DNA from: an uncultured Bacilli bacterium
GTDB taxonomy: Bacteria; Bacillota_I; Bacilli_A; RF39; UBA660
Direction: 5' to 3'
DNA: 64,000 bases
NCBI GenBank assembly: GCA_934089255.1
Contig: CAKOJI010000002.1
Location: 1-64,000 of the forward strand
Shown here piece by piece: positions 8,296 through 17,614 of the stretch. The notes below the pieces were generated by a model. That model made no database searches and was not told where the DNA came from. It saw nothing but the letters and a program-made list of their open reading frames with translations. The first letter of the stretch is position 1. Each line of letters opens with the position of its first letter. The translations under genes and the position numbers were made by a program.

Positions 8296-10005
8296 GTGAA
8301 AAAAATAATTGGTTTAATAATAAGTATAATAATTATATTTATATTATCAACAATAATAATATCATACTTTATACTAAATAATGGAACGTTTTTAACAAAC
8401 TTTAAATTCAAAAACGTAAGTAATGTAGGATTAAATTATTACATTTATTTTGATAAAGTACCTGCAGCAAAAAACTATGATGTTATTGTTTACGATAGTG
8501 AAAATATCATAATATACAAAGATAACATAAAAAAGAATAGTACAACTATAGAATTTAATAAACTAAATTTTAATGAAGCATATAAAATAGTTGTAATAGC
8601 ATTTGACAAAGACGGAAACAAAAAAAGTATAAAAAAACCATATACATTTCTTTGGAACGAATTAACATTCAGCGAAAATAATTTTGTACTAATGGATAAT
8701 AATAATGATTATAAGGTGGAATTTGTTGGAGATTATAAATTAAAAAATTATAAATTAAATATATTTAAAGATAATGTTTTAGAAAAAACAGTAAATATTG
8801 ATAAAGAAAATTACACAATTAAAAATTCAGACTTTAAAGATAAAGCTTGTACATACACATTAGAAATCGTAGAAGATAGTGTAGTACTTTCTACTTTAAA
8901 CATTTATAACCTTAAATCACCAATAACAGACATTTTTATAACCTCACCTGCAAACGGAGATATGATGGACTATGATGATATCACAGTATCATTTAACGGT
9001 GGAAATAATGCAACAAATTATCTATTAGAACTATATAACAAAGACACTTTGGTTAGAAGAAAAGAAATAAAAAATAATACAGTTATATTATCAAATAAAT
9101 TATTTGAAAAATCTTCAGCATATAAACTTAAAATAACTGCATCTTACGAAGACTACATAAACTATTCAAAAACTAGTGAAGTAAATTTTACAATAAACCC
9201 TAAAGAAACACTTAAACCAGTTTATACAAATTATAACCCTGATTTAATTAAAAGCGGAACTAAAATAAAATTACTAAGTCCAGATAGTGATGCAAAGATA
9301 TACTATACATTAGATGGTACAGACCCAAACGAAACAAGTAATAAATATGAAAAAGAAATAGAAATAACTAATAATATGACTATAAAAACAATAGCAAAAA
9401 ATGATAAAAAAAATGATTCAGAAATAAGCGAATTTAATTTTAAAGTTGGAACAAAAAATAATTTAAAAGTATATCTAAGTGCATCTAATCAATCCAATAA
9501 CTTAGGAGTAAGTGAAGTGGGTTATACAAATGAAAAAAAAGAAATGAACGATTTAACTGATAGAATAGAAAAAGTTTTAAAAGAATATGGTGTAAAAACA
9601 TATAGAAACGAATTTGGTGATATCAATAGATGGACAGCAGATAGTACTTATTTAGGAGTAGATTTACATTTAGCAATACACTCAAATGCTAGTGAAGAAC
9701 ACACTTCTTATGGAATAGAAACTTGGGTTCAAAACGGAACTTCAAAAATGTACTCTTTAGCTCAAAATATTCAAAATAACTTATTTAACATTTATTATAA
9801 TAAAGATGATGCTCTAGCAAACCGTGGTGTAAAATACGCAAATGGTTCATTAGCAGAAGTTAATCCATCATATACGCCTGTAGGAATACTTATTGAAGTA
9901 GCACATCACGACTATAACGACGATGCAAAATGGATTATGGAAAATAAAGATAAAATAGCACGTAATATAGCAGAAACAATATTAAAATATTATAATATAA
10001 TGTAA
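8296..10005 (+). CDS. Membrane-anchored N-acetylmuramoyl-L-alanine amidase with chitobiase-C-like domain
   Basis: This 569-residue exported protein probably cleaves the amide bond between MurNAc and the stem peptide. An N-terminal anchor (residues 5-27) is followed by two or three fibronectin-like beta domains (about 30-305). A chitobiase/HEX C-terminal-like module (TLDGTDPNETS, about 340) comes next, and the catalytic domain is about 390-569. The catalytic part is an Amidase_3 variant: SNQSNNLG takes the place of the usual GHGG motif, followed by NEKKEMN, LAIHSNA and ILIEVAHHD. The missing first His is normal for one subgroup of clostridial and phage amidases. The start is GTG, with GGAG seven bases upstream. 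It completes a three-gene unit with the hydrolase and DUF3006 genes. Confidence 0.85.
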   Translation: MKKIIGLIISIIIIFILSTIIISYFILNNGTFLTNFKFKNVSNVGLNYYIYFDKVPAAKNYDVIVYDSENIIIYKDNIKKNSTTIEFNKLNFNEAYKIVVIAFDKDGNKKSIKKPYTFLWNELTFSENNFVLMDNNNDYKVEFVGDYKLKNYKLNIFKDNVLEKTVNIDKENYTIKNSDFKDKACTYTLEIVEDSVVLSTLNIYNLKSPITDIFITSPANGDMMDYDDITVSFNGGNNATNYLLELYNKDTLVRRKEIKNNTVILSNKLFEKSSAYKLKITASYEDYINYSKTSEVNFTINPKETLKPVYTNYNPDLIKSGTKIKLLSPDSDAKIYYTLDGTDPNETSNKYEKEIEITNNMTIKTIAKNDKKNDSEISEFNFKVGTKNNLKVYLSASNQSNNLGVSEVGYTNEKKEMNDLTDRIEKVLKEYGVKTYRNEFGDINRWTADSTYLGVDLHLAIHSNASEEHTSYGIETWVQNGTSKMYSLAQNIQNNLFNIYYNKDDALANRGVKYANGSLAEVNPSYTPVGILIEVAHHDYNDDAKWIMENKDKIARNIAETILKYYNIM

Positions 10006-10070
10006 GATTTTGTCGAAAGTCTTGATAATATACTTCTTTTTGTTAAAATAAATTTGAAAGAAGGAATCAT

Positions 10071-10157
10071 ATGAGAATAGACTTTATGATAAATCAAATA
10101 ATATACGAAATTGAAGCTGCAAACTTAAAAGCATACAAAACTCATTTGTATATATAA
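10071..10157 (+). CDS. Possible 28-residue small protein
   Basis: An ATG with an AAGGA site five bases upstream opens a 28-codon frame (MRIDFMINQ... ending HLYI). It closes directly on the 5' arm of a terminator. The peptide is amphipathic, not membrane-like. The site, ORF and terminator arrangement is that of a real small gene, but I know no homologue. It could also be the remnant of a larger gene or a short regulatory transcript. Confidence 0.4.
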   Translation: MRIDFMINQIIYEIEAANLKAYKTHLYI

Positions 10158-10177
10158 AACTCGAAAGAGTTTTTTTC
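10155..10177 (+). terminator. Rho-independent terminator
   Basis: AAAACTC, a GAAA tetraloop and GAGTTTT are followed by further T residues, directly after the 28-codon ORF. Confidence 0.8.
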
Positions 10178-10183
10178 TATTGC

Positions 10184-10212
10184 TTGACAATATAAATTAA
10201 TAATTATAAAAT
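10184..10212 (+). promoter_or_regulatory. Promoter of gpsB
   Basis: Consensus TTGACA and TAAAAT lie 17 bp apart, ending 24 bp before the gpsB start codon. Confidence 0.75.
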
Positions 10213-10236
10213 ATATTTATAAGAAGGGTGATATTC

Positions 10237-10566
10237 ATGTATAATGAAAAGTTTTATTTAACAACTCAAGATATTTTAGATAAAGAATTTAAAATAGATG
10301 CAAGAGGATATAGACCTCAAGAAGTTGATAAATTTTTAGATATGGTAATAAGAGATTATACAGAATTTATGAATATCATAAAAAAATTAGAAAAAGAAAA
10401 TAGAATTTTAACTAGTGACTATGACAAGTTAAAAAATGAATATAGAAAATTAAGAGATAATATAGAATCCGCTAGCGAAAATACTGGTGGTTTATCAAAT
10501 AATAATCTGGACCTTCTTAGAAGATTAAGCAATCTTGAAAAAACAGTTTATGGAAAAGATAATTAA
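10237..10566 (+). CDS. gpsB: Cell division protein GpsB
   Basis: GpsB is a small cytoplasmic coiled-coil protein that links division and elongation machinery, binding class A penicillin-binding proteins. The 109 residues include the DivIVA/GpsB membrane-binding N-terminus with GYRPQEVDKFLD (residues 22-33). A coiled coil (about 40-75) and a C-terminal helical domain follow. The ATG at 10237 has GAAGGGTGAT upstream; an in-frame GTG at 10228 lies inside that site and is rejected. It is immediately upstream of rnpB, the same order as in many Bacilli. Confidence 0.93.
   Translation: MYNEKFYLTTQDILDKEFKIDARGYRPQEVDKFLDMVIRDYTEFMNIIKKLEKENRILTSDYDKLKNEYRKLRDNIESASENTGGLSNNNLDLLRRLSNLEKTVYGKDN
10535..10563 (+). 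promoter_or_regulatory. rnpB promoter inside the 3' end of gpsB
   Basis: TTGAAA and GATAAT are spaced by 17 bp within the last codons of gpsB. They predict a transcript start near 10570, at the 5' strand of the RNase P RNA closing helix. Confidence 0.65.
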
Positions 10567-10909
10567 AATCTAAGGCAAACGCTGCATATTATTATATGTA
10601 GAGGAAAGTCCATGCTCGCACTGTCCTGAAATGGCAGTAGTGTTCGTGCTAAAGGAAAAAATAACTTTAGGTAGTTTTTACTAACGGCTTCGAAATAACC
10701 TTAAATGGTTAAATTAGATATAAAAGTGCCAAAGAGACGAGTATATTTGGAAACGAATATAGTGGAACGTGGTAAACCCCACGAGCGAGAAACCCAAATT
10801 TGGTAGGGGAGCCTTTACAAAAGAAACAAATGGAGTAAAGGACAACTAATGTTGTAGATAAATGTTTGCCGCCTATTTATAGGTACAGAACATGGCTTAT
10901 TAGATTTTA
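10567..10909 (+). ncRNA. rnpB: RNase P RNA, type B
   Basis: The conserved elements of the bacterial ribozyme that matures tRNA 5' ends are all present: GAGGAAAGTCCATGCTCGC near 10600, AGTGTTCGTGC, GTGGAACGTGGTAAACCCC near 10760, GCGAGAAACCCAAAT, and AACATGGCTTAT near 10890. The 5' and 3' ends (about 10566-10573 and 10900-10908) are complementary and form the closing helix. Overall architecture matches the Bacillota type-B form rather than type A. Exact ends are set by that helix and are good to a few bases. Confidence 0.96.
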
Positions 10910-10938
10910 TTTTTTATTTTTTAAAGGAGTGAGAACTT

Positions 10939-11406
10939 TTGATAAATGTTGGTGATACTTTAAGAAATTCTAGAGAAGTATCAGGGGTAACTTTAGAAGA
11001 AGTAAGTACAGATTTAGAAATACCAGTCATATTATTAGAACAAATAGAAGATGGTAATATTGGTGCTTTTAAAGATATATTTAAATTAAAAGAATATATA
11101 AGAAAATATGCAAAATATTTAGGGCTTGATGCAGACGATGTAATAGACGAATTTAATTCATTTATGTTTGAAAGAACTAGTAAAATTCCAATGGACAAAA
11201 TAGAAGAGGCAACAAATGAAAACAAAATAACAGAAGAACATCAGGAAAGAGTTGCATCCCCATATACAAAAGCAATACCAAAAATTAAAACTACACCATA
11301 TATCATTGCGCTTGTAATTGCATTTATACTAATGCTAATAGCACTTATATGGAGTATTAGACAAGTAACAACAATGAATACAACAAGTTATATAGTAATA
11401 AGATAG
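10939..11406 (+). CDS. RodZ/YmfM-like helix-turn-helix membrane protein
   Basis: This 155-residue protein has an N-terminal cytoplasmic helix-turn-helix of the RodZ type (VGDTLRNSREVSGVTLEEVS...LEQIEDGN, residues 3-40). A helical extension (LKEYIRKYAKYLGLD) and a single membrane helix (about 117-138) follow. RodZ proteins couple the MreB cytoskeleton to the elongation machinery. The periplasmic part of long RodZ proteins is nearly absent here. The start is TTG with AAGGAG eight bases upstream, and no other in-frame start fits. It precedes pgsA by 11 bases, the same order as ymfM-pgsA in Bacillus. Confidence 0.82.
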   Translation: MINVGDTLRNSREVSGVTLEEVSTDLEIPVILLEQIEDGNIGAFKDIFKLKEYIRKYAKYLGLDADDVIDEFNSFMFERTSKIPMDKIEEATNENKITEEHQERVASPYTKAIPKIKTTPYIIALVIAFILMLIALIWSIRQVTTMNTTSYIVIR

Positions 11407-11417
11407 GAGTTTTTTAT

Positions 11418-12014
11418 ATGAATTTACCAAACAAAATAACTATGGTTAGAATATTTTTAGCAGTAATAGTTTTAGTACTTTTAATGTTTCCATACGGTCA
11501 AATAGGAGTTAATGTTCCAATTTATAAAGTAGGAGCTAATGTAACAATAAGTTTAAATTATATTGTAGCGGGAGTATTATTTATTATTGCATCAATTACT
11601 GACTTTTTAGACGGAAATATTGCAAGAAAAAATAATTTAGTAACAGATTTTGGAAAAGTAATGGATGCTATAGCAGATAAAGTTTTAGTTAACGGAGTAT
11701 TAATAATTTTAGCATATAATGGTAATATTCCATTAATTATACCTGTAATAATAATTACAAGAGATACTGTAGTAGATTCTATAAAAATGGTTGCAGGTTC
11801 AAAAGGAAAAGCCGTAGGAGCAAGTATTTGGGGAAAATTAAAAACAATATGTATGATGGTTGGATTAAGTTTAGTTTTCTTTTCAAATATACCATTTGAA
11901 TTAATAGGATTTAGATTAGATTATATACTACTTATAGCAGCAACTATTCTATCAATATATTCTGGAATTCAATATTTTATAGTAAATAAAAAATACTTTA
12001 TAGAAGACAAATAA
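11418..12014 (+). CDS. pgsA: CDP-diacylglycerol-glycerol-3-phosphate 3-phosphatidyltransferase
   Basis: PgsA makes phosphatidylglycerol phosphate, the committed step to phosphatidylglycerol. The 198-residue membrane protein carries the CDP-alcohol phosphotransferase motif DG..AR...8...G...D...D, visible as DGNIARKNNLVTDFGKVMDAIAD (split here as DGNIARKN and DFGKVMDAIAD, residues about 70-92). Several membrane helices surround it. The extra loop GQIGVNVPIYKVGANV near residue 30 lies between the first two helices. It is the distal gene of the RodZ-like unit, with an AGGAG site, and ends in its own terminator before recA. Confidence 0.93.
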   Translation: MNLPNKITMVRIFLAVIVLVLLMFPYGQIGVNVPIYKVGANVTISLNYIVAGVLFIIASITDFLDGNIARKNNLVTDFGKVMDAIADKVLVNGVLIILAYNGNIPLIIPVIIITRDTVVDSIKMVAGSKGKAVGASIWGKLKTICMMVGLSLVFFSNIPFELIGFRLDYILLIAATILSIYSGIQYFIVNKKYFIEDK

Positions 12015-12029
12015 AAGTCTTCTATTTTT
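12000..12029 (+). terminator. Rho-independent terminator after pgsA
   Basis: TAGAAGAC pairs with GTCTTCTA across an 8-nt loop followed by T5. The 5' arm overlaps the pgsA stop codon. Confidence 0.8.
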
Positions 12030-12055
12030 AATTAATACAAATTTTTAAAATTAGT

Positions 12056-12107
12056 AATACATTTGTTCGTAAAAAGTGTTGACAAATATTTTTTTACTTG
12101 TTACAAT
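12056..12107 (+). promoter_or_regulatory. recA promoter with a possible LexA box
   Basis: TTGACA (12079) and TACAAT (12102) are spaced by 17 bp. Just upstream at 12056-12069 is AATACATTTGTTCG, which has a perfect right half (GTTCG) and a degenerate left half of the Gram-positive SOS box CGAACN4GTTCG. The promoter is clear; the operator is a weak inference. Confidence 0.65.
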
Positions 12108-12128
12108 TAATTTGTAAGGAGCTAGAAT

Positions 12129-13142
12129 ATGAAAACTATAAAAGATATAACTGATAAAGATAAAGCATTAGAACAAGTTCTTGCTGATATCGAAAAACAA
12201 TTTGGTAAAGGTTCAATAATGAAATTAGGAGGAAATGAACATTTAGAAATAGAAACAACATCCAGTGGTTCATTAGGGTTAGACATAGCACTTGGTGTTG
12301 GTGGATTTCCAAAAGGAAGAATAATTGAAATTTATGGACCAGAAAGTAGTGGTAAAACTACTATTGCATTACAAGCAGTTGCAGAAGTACAAAAAAAAGG
12401 TGGACGTGCTGCTTTTATAGACGCGGAACATGCGTTAGACCCAGTATATTCAAAACAATTAGGAGTAAACATTGATGAATTATTACTTTCACAACCTGAT
12501 ACAGGAGAACAAGCACTAGAAATTTGCGAAGCATTAGTAAGAAGTGGAGCAGTAAATATCGTAGTAATTGACTCAGTTGCAGCACTTGTTCCACAAGCAG
12601 AAATTGAAGGAGAAATGGGCGACTCACACGTTGGACTACAAGCAAGGCTAATGAGTCAAGCACTTAGAAAATTAAGTGGAACAATAAATAAAACTAATAC
12701 GACAGCAATATTTATAAATCAATTAAGAGAAAAAGTTGGTGTATTATTTGGAAATCCAGAAACAACTCCAGGTGGAAGAGCATTAAAATTTTATTCAACA
12801 ATAAGATTAGATATCAGACGTGGAGAACAAATTAAACAAGGTGATAGTATTATAGGTAATAAAACTAATATAAAAGTTGTTAAAAATAAAGTTGCACCAC
12901 CATTTAAAACTGCAAGTGTTGATATAATGTATGGAAAAGGCGTTTCAAAATCGGGAGAAATAATTGATATAGGAAGTAGCATTGACATAGTAGAAAAAAG
13001 TGGAGCTTGGTATTCTTATAAAGGTGAAAAAATTGGACAAGGTAGAGAAAATGCAAAACTATATTTAGAAAACAATCCAAAAGTTAGTGAAGAAATAGAA
13101 CACCAAATTAGACAACATTTTGAGTTAGAACCAAAAAAATAA
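12129..13142 (+). CDS. recA: Recombinase A
   Basis: RecA forms filaments on single-stranded DNA, drives homologous strand exchange and triggers LexA cleavage. The 337-residue sequence is full length and highly typical. It has Walker A GPESSGKT (about 64-71), the Walker B region [12 protein letters not shown], the MSQALRKL segment, the L2 loop region [22 protein letters not shown], and a C-terminal acidic tail. AAGGAGC lies 7 bases before the ATG. It forms a single-gene unit between its own promoter and terminator; cinA, often found upstream of recA in Bacilli, is absent. Confidence 0.98.
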   Translation: MKTIKDITDKDKALEQVLADIEKQFGKGSIMKLGGNEHLEIETTSSGSLGLDIALGVGGFPKGRIIEIYGPESSGKTTIALQAVAEVQKKGGRAAFIDAEHALDPVYSKQLGVNIDELLLSQPDTGEQALEICEALVRSGAVNIVVIDSVAALVPQAEIEGEMGDSHVGLQARLMSQALRKLSGTINKTNTTAIFINQLREKVGVLFGNPETTPGGRALKFYSTIRLDIRRGEQIKQGDSIIGNKTNIKVVKNKVAPPFKTASVDIMYGKGVSKSGEIIDIGSSIDIVEKSGAWYSYKGEKIGQGRENAKLYLENNPKVSEEIEHQIRQHFELEPKK

Positions 13143-13145
13143 TTT

Positions 13146-13171
13146 AAAAAGCCAAATCAACTTGGCTTTTT
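13146..13171 (+). terminator. Rho-independent terminator after recA
   Basis: AAAAAGCCAA and TTGGCTTTTT flank a 6-nt loop. Confidence 0.88.
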
Positions 13172-13260
13172 AAAATTGTTGCAAAATAACAAAATAAATT
13201 TTATAATAAGAATATAAGTAATTAGAAGTATAAATTATTTATAAATAGATGGAGGAAATT

Positions 13261-14679
13261 ATGGAATTAACAATAACTTCCATAATCACTCTTATAATTG
13301 GTTTATTTATTGGTGCAGTTACAATTTTTATAATTGTAGTTGTAACTGGCGCTGGAGCAGGAAAAAAAGCTGAAAAATTATTAAATGATGCTAAAAAAGA
13401 AGCAGAAAAGCATAAAAGAGAAGAAATGTTACAAAATCGAGATAATATGCTAGAACAAAAAGATAATAATTTAAATGCTTTACAAAAAAATATCCAAGAA
13501 AAAGAGTTGAGAATGGATGAACTACTAAAACAAGAAATGGAAAAATTAGAAGGCATTGCAAAATTTACAAAAGAACAAGCACATAAAATGATATTAGACA
13601 GAGTAGAAACTGATATGTCTAAAGAAATTGCTGAATTAATTAAAGAAAAAGAAGCGGAAGCAAAACTTGAAGTAGATAAAAAAGCAAAAGATTTACTAGT
13701 AAATAGTATGCAAAGATATTCTAATGATGTTACAAATATTCAAACTGTTACAACAATTGAATTACCAAACGATGATATGAAAGGTAGATTAATAGGAAGA
13801 GAAGGAAGAAATATTCGTACTATAGAAGCTATAACAGGAGTTGACTTAATAATTGATGACACTCCAGAAGCAATAGTAATATCTTCATTTGATCCGTTAA
13901 GAAGAGAAATTGCTAAAATAACTATAGAAACTTTAATCAAAGACGGAAGAATACACCCAACTAGAATAGAAGAAATATATGATAAAGTTTGCTCAGATAT
14001 GAATTCTCAAATTATTGAAATTGGTAATAATACAATAGTAGAATTAGGATTAACTAAATTTGATCCTGAATTAGTAACACTAATTGGAAAATTAAATTTC
14101 AGAACTAGTTATGGACAAAATGCTCTACAACATTCAAAGGAAGTAGCACATCTATCAGGATTAATTGCAGCAGAGTTAGGAGAAAATATCACTTTAGCGA
14201 AAAGAGCAGGATTACTTCACGATATCGGGAAATCAATAGATTATGAAGTCGAAGGAAGTCACGTTGATATCGGTGTTGATATTGCCAAAAAATATAAAGA
14301 AGATAATATAATTATCAATTCTATTGCATCTCATCACGGAGATACTGAATCAAAAAGTATAATTGCAGTAATAGTACAAATTGCTGATACATTATCAGCA
14401 GCAAGACCAGGAGCACGTAATGACTCAATGGAAAATTATATTAAAAGATTAGAACAATTAGAAGAAATAGGAAATAGCTTCTCTGGAGTAGAAAAAACTT
14501 ATGCAATGCAAGCTGGCAGAGAAGTAAGAGTAATTGTAAAACCAGATGAAATAGATGATTTAACTAGTTTTAAAGTTGCAAGAGATATTAAAGACAAAAT
14601 AGAAGAAACAATGCAATATCCTGGAACTATAAAAATTACTGTAGTAAGGGAAACTAGAGCAGAAGAAATAGCAAAATAA
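13261..14679 (+). CDS. rny: Ribonuclease Y
   Basis: RNase Y is the membrane-anchored endonuclease that starts mRNA decay in Bacillota. The 472-residue product has an N-terminal membrane helix (about 4-30) and a long Lys/Glu coiled coil (35-150). The KH domain contains [15 protein letters not shown] (about 175-190). The HD domain has [10 protein letters not shown] and [10 protein letters not shown] and ends in the usual REVRVIV....D region. The start at 13261 follows GGAGG; the ATG at 13249 sits upstream of that site. It is about 50 residues shorter than Bacillus RNase Y, with the deficit in the coiled coil. Confidence 0.95.
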   Translation: MELTITSIITLIIGLFIGAVTIFIIVVVTGAGAGKKAEKLLNDAKKEAEKHKREEMLQNRDNMLEQKDNNLNALQKNIQEKELRMDELLKQEMEKLEGIAKFTKEQAHKMILDRVETDMSKEIAELIKEKEAEAKLEVDKKAKDLLVNSMQRYSNDVTNIQTVTTIELPNDDMKGRLIGREGRNIRTIEAITGVDLIIDDTPEAIVISSFDPLRREIAKITIETLIKDGRIHPTRIEEIYDKVCSDMNSQIIEIGNNTIVELGLTKFDPELVTLIGKLNFRTSYGQNALQHSKEVAHLSGLIAAELGENITLAKRAGLLHDIGKSIDYEVEGSHVDIGVDIAKKYKEDNIIINSIASHHGDTESKSIIAVIVQIADTLSAARPGARNDSMENYIKRLEQLEEIGNSFSGVEKTYAMQAGREVRVIVKPDEIDDLTSFKVARDIKDKIEETMQYPGTIKITVVRETRAEEIAK

Positions 14680-14706
14680 AAATTTAGGATCGCCTAAATT
14701 TTTTTT
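14680..14706. terminator. Bidirectional terminator between rny and the dNTPase gene
   Basis: AAATTTAGG and CCTAAATTT surround an ATCG loop with A residues on one side and T residues on the other, so it can end both convergent transcripts. Confidence 0.8.
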
Positions 14707-15812
14707 AATATATTATATTCATTTATAAAATAATTATCAGTCATACCAGCAATATAATCAATTATAATTCTTTCATTAGAATTATTCTTTATATATTCTA
14801 AAGACATTTCATTCAAAAAACATTTATAAATATTATATTCATTAATATTATTATTTAAAATCATTAAACACTTATCAAAAACAACGTTAAACATCATTTC
14901 GTATTCATTTATTTGATCTTTACTATTAGATTTTAAATAAATATTCATATAATTAAAACTAATTAACTCATTAAGTGCATCATAAATATCATCACTTAAA
15001 GCAATATAATTTTTACCAATTGAATTATTAATAATATCTAATATCAAAGTATTAACAATTTCCCTATTATTTCTTCCAAGTTTATCTAAAATAGTTTTAG
15101 GAATATCATCTCTAGATATTATATTAATTTCTATAGCATCTTCTAAATCCCTTCCAATATATCCAATAATATCACTAATCCTAACAACACACGCTTCAAG
15201 AGACATTGGTATTAAATTATTACAAATTTCTTTACTCTTATATGAATTATTATAATCATTTAAAAAATCTTCTTTATTTTTACTTTTATAGATATATTTT
15301 TTTAATAATTTTTCTCCATTATGACATAATATTCCATCTAAAACTTGAATAGAAATATTTTTTCCTTCACCATAATTTTCAACATTCATTAAATTTCTAA
15401 CACTTTGAATATTATGCATAAAAATTCCTTGATTATGTTTTATAGATATTTTATTTAAAATAGCTTCACCAACGTGACCAAAAGGAACGTGGCCTAAATC
15501 GTGTCCTAAACTTATAGCCTCTATTAAATCTTCATTTAAATTTAATGCTCTACCAATTGTCCTAGCAATTTTACTTACTAATTGTACGTGAATAATTCTT
15601 TTTGATATGTGATCATTACTAGTATTGGAATAAACTTGAGTTTTATCACTATATCTAGTATAAGATAAACTATGTATAATCCTATCAATATCTCTATAAT
15701 ATTCTGGTCTTATATCACTTATATTTTCATTTATTCTAATAGCATCACTACTTAAAGTAGCATAAGGACTAAGTAACTTTTCATATTTAACCATATTATC
15801 TTTTATATTCAT
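14694..15812 (-). CDS. dGTPase-like HD-domain dNTP triphosphohydrolase
   Basis: These HD-domain enzymes convert dNTPs to deoxynucleosides and tripolyphosphate and influence nucleotide pools. The 372 residues contain the SYTRYSDKTQV entry motif and the HD signature as H (HVQLVSKIARTIGRAL) followed by LGHDLGHVPFGHVGE (about residues 100-115). CHNGE comes near 160 and a distal Asp in RISDIIGYIGRDLEDA. The ATG is preceded by AAGGTGAT. It reads towards rny and is divergent from the ABC importer operon, with a 79-bp shared upstream region. Substrate preference cannot be read from the sequence. Confidence 0.88.
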   Translation of the reverse strand: MNIKDNMVKYEKLLSPYATLSSDAIRINENISDIRPEYYRDIDRIIHSLSYTRYSDKTQVYSNTSNDHISKRIIHVQLVSKIARTIGRALNLNEDLIEAISLGHDLGHVPFGHVGEAILNKISIKHNQGIFMHNIQSVRNLMNVENYGEGKNISIQVLDGILCHNGEKLLKKYIYKSKNKEDFLNDYNNSYKSKEICNNLIPMSLEACVVRISDIIGYIGRDLEDAIEINIISRDDIPKTILDKLGRNNREIVNTLILDIINNSIGKNYIALSDDIYDALNELISFNYMNIYLKSNSKDQINEYEMMFNVVFDKCLMILNNNINEYNIYKCFLNEMSLEYIKNNSNERIIIDYIAGMTDNYFINEYNILKKI

Positions 15813-15891
15813 AACATCACCTTTAATGTATTATAACATAAGTATCAATATTTTGAACAAATACATATAATATCTTGTAAAAGGAGTGTTT

Positions 15892-16875
15892 ATGAAAAAA
15901 ATAATAATAAGTATTATTATCTTAATAATTGTAATTACTACAACAATTATAATTATTAATAAAAAAGATAATAAAAGTAATTTAACAAAAGTAAAAGTTG
16001 CAGAGGTAACTCATTCTGCATTCTATGCACCTTGGTATGTAGCAATAGAGAAAGGATATTTCAAAAATAATGGACTTGATATTGAAGTAATACTTACTAG
16101 TGGTGCAAATAACGTAGTTGCTGCTGTTTTATCAAACGATGTAAATATAGGACTATGTGGACCAGAAGCAACTATATATATTTATAATGAAGGAGAAAAA
16201 GACTATATAAAAACCTTTTCAGGTTTAACAAAAAGAGATGGACAATTTATAGTGTCTAGAAAAAAAGAAGAAAATTTTGATATTAATAACCTAAAAAATA
16301 AAGAGGTATTAGCAGGAAGAATAGGTGGAATGCCTGAATTAAATTTTGAAAATGCTTTAAGAAATAGTAATATATCAGTAAATGATGTAAACATCAATAC
16401 AACAATAGACTTTGCATCTTTAACTGGAGCATTTATAGGTGGTACTGGAGATTATGTAAATTTATTTGAACCAAATGCAACTAAATTAGAAAATTTAGGA
16501 TACGGTTACGTAGTAAAATCTATAGGTATCCTATCTGGTGAAATGCCATACACAGCATTTAATGCAAGAAAAAGTTATATTAATAATAATCCTAAAGTTA
16601 TAAAATCTTTTGCAAAATCTATAAAAGAAGGTTTAGAATTCGTTAGTAAGAATGATTCAAAAACTATAGCAAATACAATTATAAATCAATTCCCAGATAC
16701 ATCAATAAATGATTTAATAAAAATAATAGATAGATATAAAGAAAACGATTCTTGGCTTGAAACACCTTATATTAGTGAAGAAAGTTTTAAAAACTTATTG
16801 AATATTATGATTGAATCTAATCAAATAAAAGAATATGTTGATTATAACGATTTAATCATTAATTATTATGAATAA
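15892..16875 (+). CDS. ABC importer substrate-binding protein (NMT1/SsuA-like)
   Basis: The 327-residue exported protein belongs to the NMT1/ThiY/SsuA/TauA group of binding proteins. It shows HSAFYAPWYVAIEKGYFKNNGLDIEV at the domain start (quoted in part: HSAFYAPWYVAIEKGYF). DVNIGLCGPEATIY and a GRIGGMPE segment line the cleft. Membrane attachment is by an uncleaved-looking N-terminal helix; there is no lipobox Cys. The ligand may be a thiamine precursor, a sulfonate or another small organic molecule. No TPP riboswitch is visible, so I leave it open. The ATG at 15892 has AAGGAG five bases upstream; a GTG at 15886 overlaps that site. Confidence 0.88.
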   Translation: MKKIIISIIILIIVITTTIIIINKKDNKSNLTKVKVAEVTHSAFYAPWYVAIEKGYFKNNGLDIEVILTSGANNVVAAVLSNDVNIGLCGPEATIYIYNEGEKDYIKTFSGLTKRDGQFIVSRKKEENFDINNLKNKEVLAGRIGGMPELNFENALRNSNISVNDVNINTTIDFASLTGAFIGGTGDYVNLFEPNATKLENLGYGYVVKSIGILSGEMPYTAFNARKSYINNNPKVIKSFAKSIKEGLEFVSKNDSKTIANTIINQFPDTSINDLIKIIDRYKENDSWLETPYISEESFKNLLNIMIESNQIKEYVDYNDLIINYYE

Positions 16876-17614
16876 TAATGTTTTAGAAATTAAAGAATTA
16901 TGTAAAACATATTATACTAATTTAGGGTGTGTTGAAGCACTAAAAAATGTAAATTTAGAAGTAAAAAAAGGTGAGATATTAGGTGTAATAGGAAATAGTG
17001 GTTGTGGAAAAAGTACTTTACTTTCAATATTGGCAAAACTAGATAAATATACTAGTGGAGAAATAAAATCTTTAAAAAAAGACTATGTTGTAGGTTATAT
17101 GTTACAAAACGACGCTTTATTTCCTTGGCTAAACATATTAGATAACGCAACACTTGGTTTAAAAATAAAAGGTATTAAAACAAAAGAAAATATAGACTAT
17201 ACAAAAAAACTATTAGAAAATTATGGCTTAAAGGATTTTATGTACAAATATCCCAGTAATCTATCTGGTGGTATGAAACAAAGAGTAGCCTTAGTAAGGA
17301 CACTGGCAATAAAACCAGATATATTATTACTAGATGAACCATTTTCAAAATTAGATTTAATTACAAGATTAGATATTAGTAACGATGTATATAAAATAAT
17401 AAAACAAATGGGTATTACAACTATAATAATAAGCCACGATATTGCAGAATGTATTAGTCTTTGTGATAGAGTAGCAGTAATGTCAAAAAGACCAGGTACA
17501 ATAAAAAATATTCATAAAATAAATCTATTAAACAAAACAATTCCATCAAAAAATAGAACAGACGAAAAATTTTATTATTACTATGATATTTTGTGGAAGG
17601 AGATAGATAAATGA
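16868..17614 (+). CDS. ABC importer ATPase (SsuB/TauB/ThiZ-like)
   Basis: This 248-residue ATPase energises the importer. It has Walker A GNSGCGKST (about 41-49), a Q-loop YMLQNDALFPW typical of the nitrate/sulfonate/taurine group, signature LSGGMKQR, Walker B ILLLDEPFSKLD and the switch His in ISHDIAE. It overlaps the binding-protein gene by 8 bases and the permease gene by 4 bases, so the three are translationally coupled and certainly act together. Confidence 0.93.
   Translation: MNNNVLEIKELCKTYYTNLGCVEALKNVNLEVKKGEILGVIGNSGCGKSTLLSILAKLDKYTSGEIKSLKKDYVVGYMLQNDALFPWLNILDNATLGLKIKGIKTKENIDYTKKLLENYGLKDFMYKYPSNLSGGMKQRVALVRTLAIKPDILLLDEPFSKLDLITRLDISNDVYKIIKQMGITTIIISHDIAECISLCDRVAVMSKRPGTIKNIHKINLLNKTIPSKNRTDEKFYYYYDILWKEIDK

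Noticed and set aside
15813..15891. TPP riboswitch upstream of the ThiY/SsuA-like importer operon
   Set aside because: The 79-bp divergent region is too short and lacks the CTGAGA and ACCTGATCTGG-like elements.
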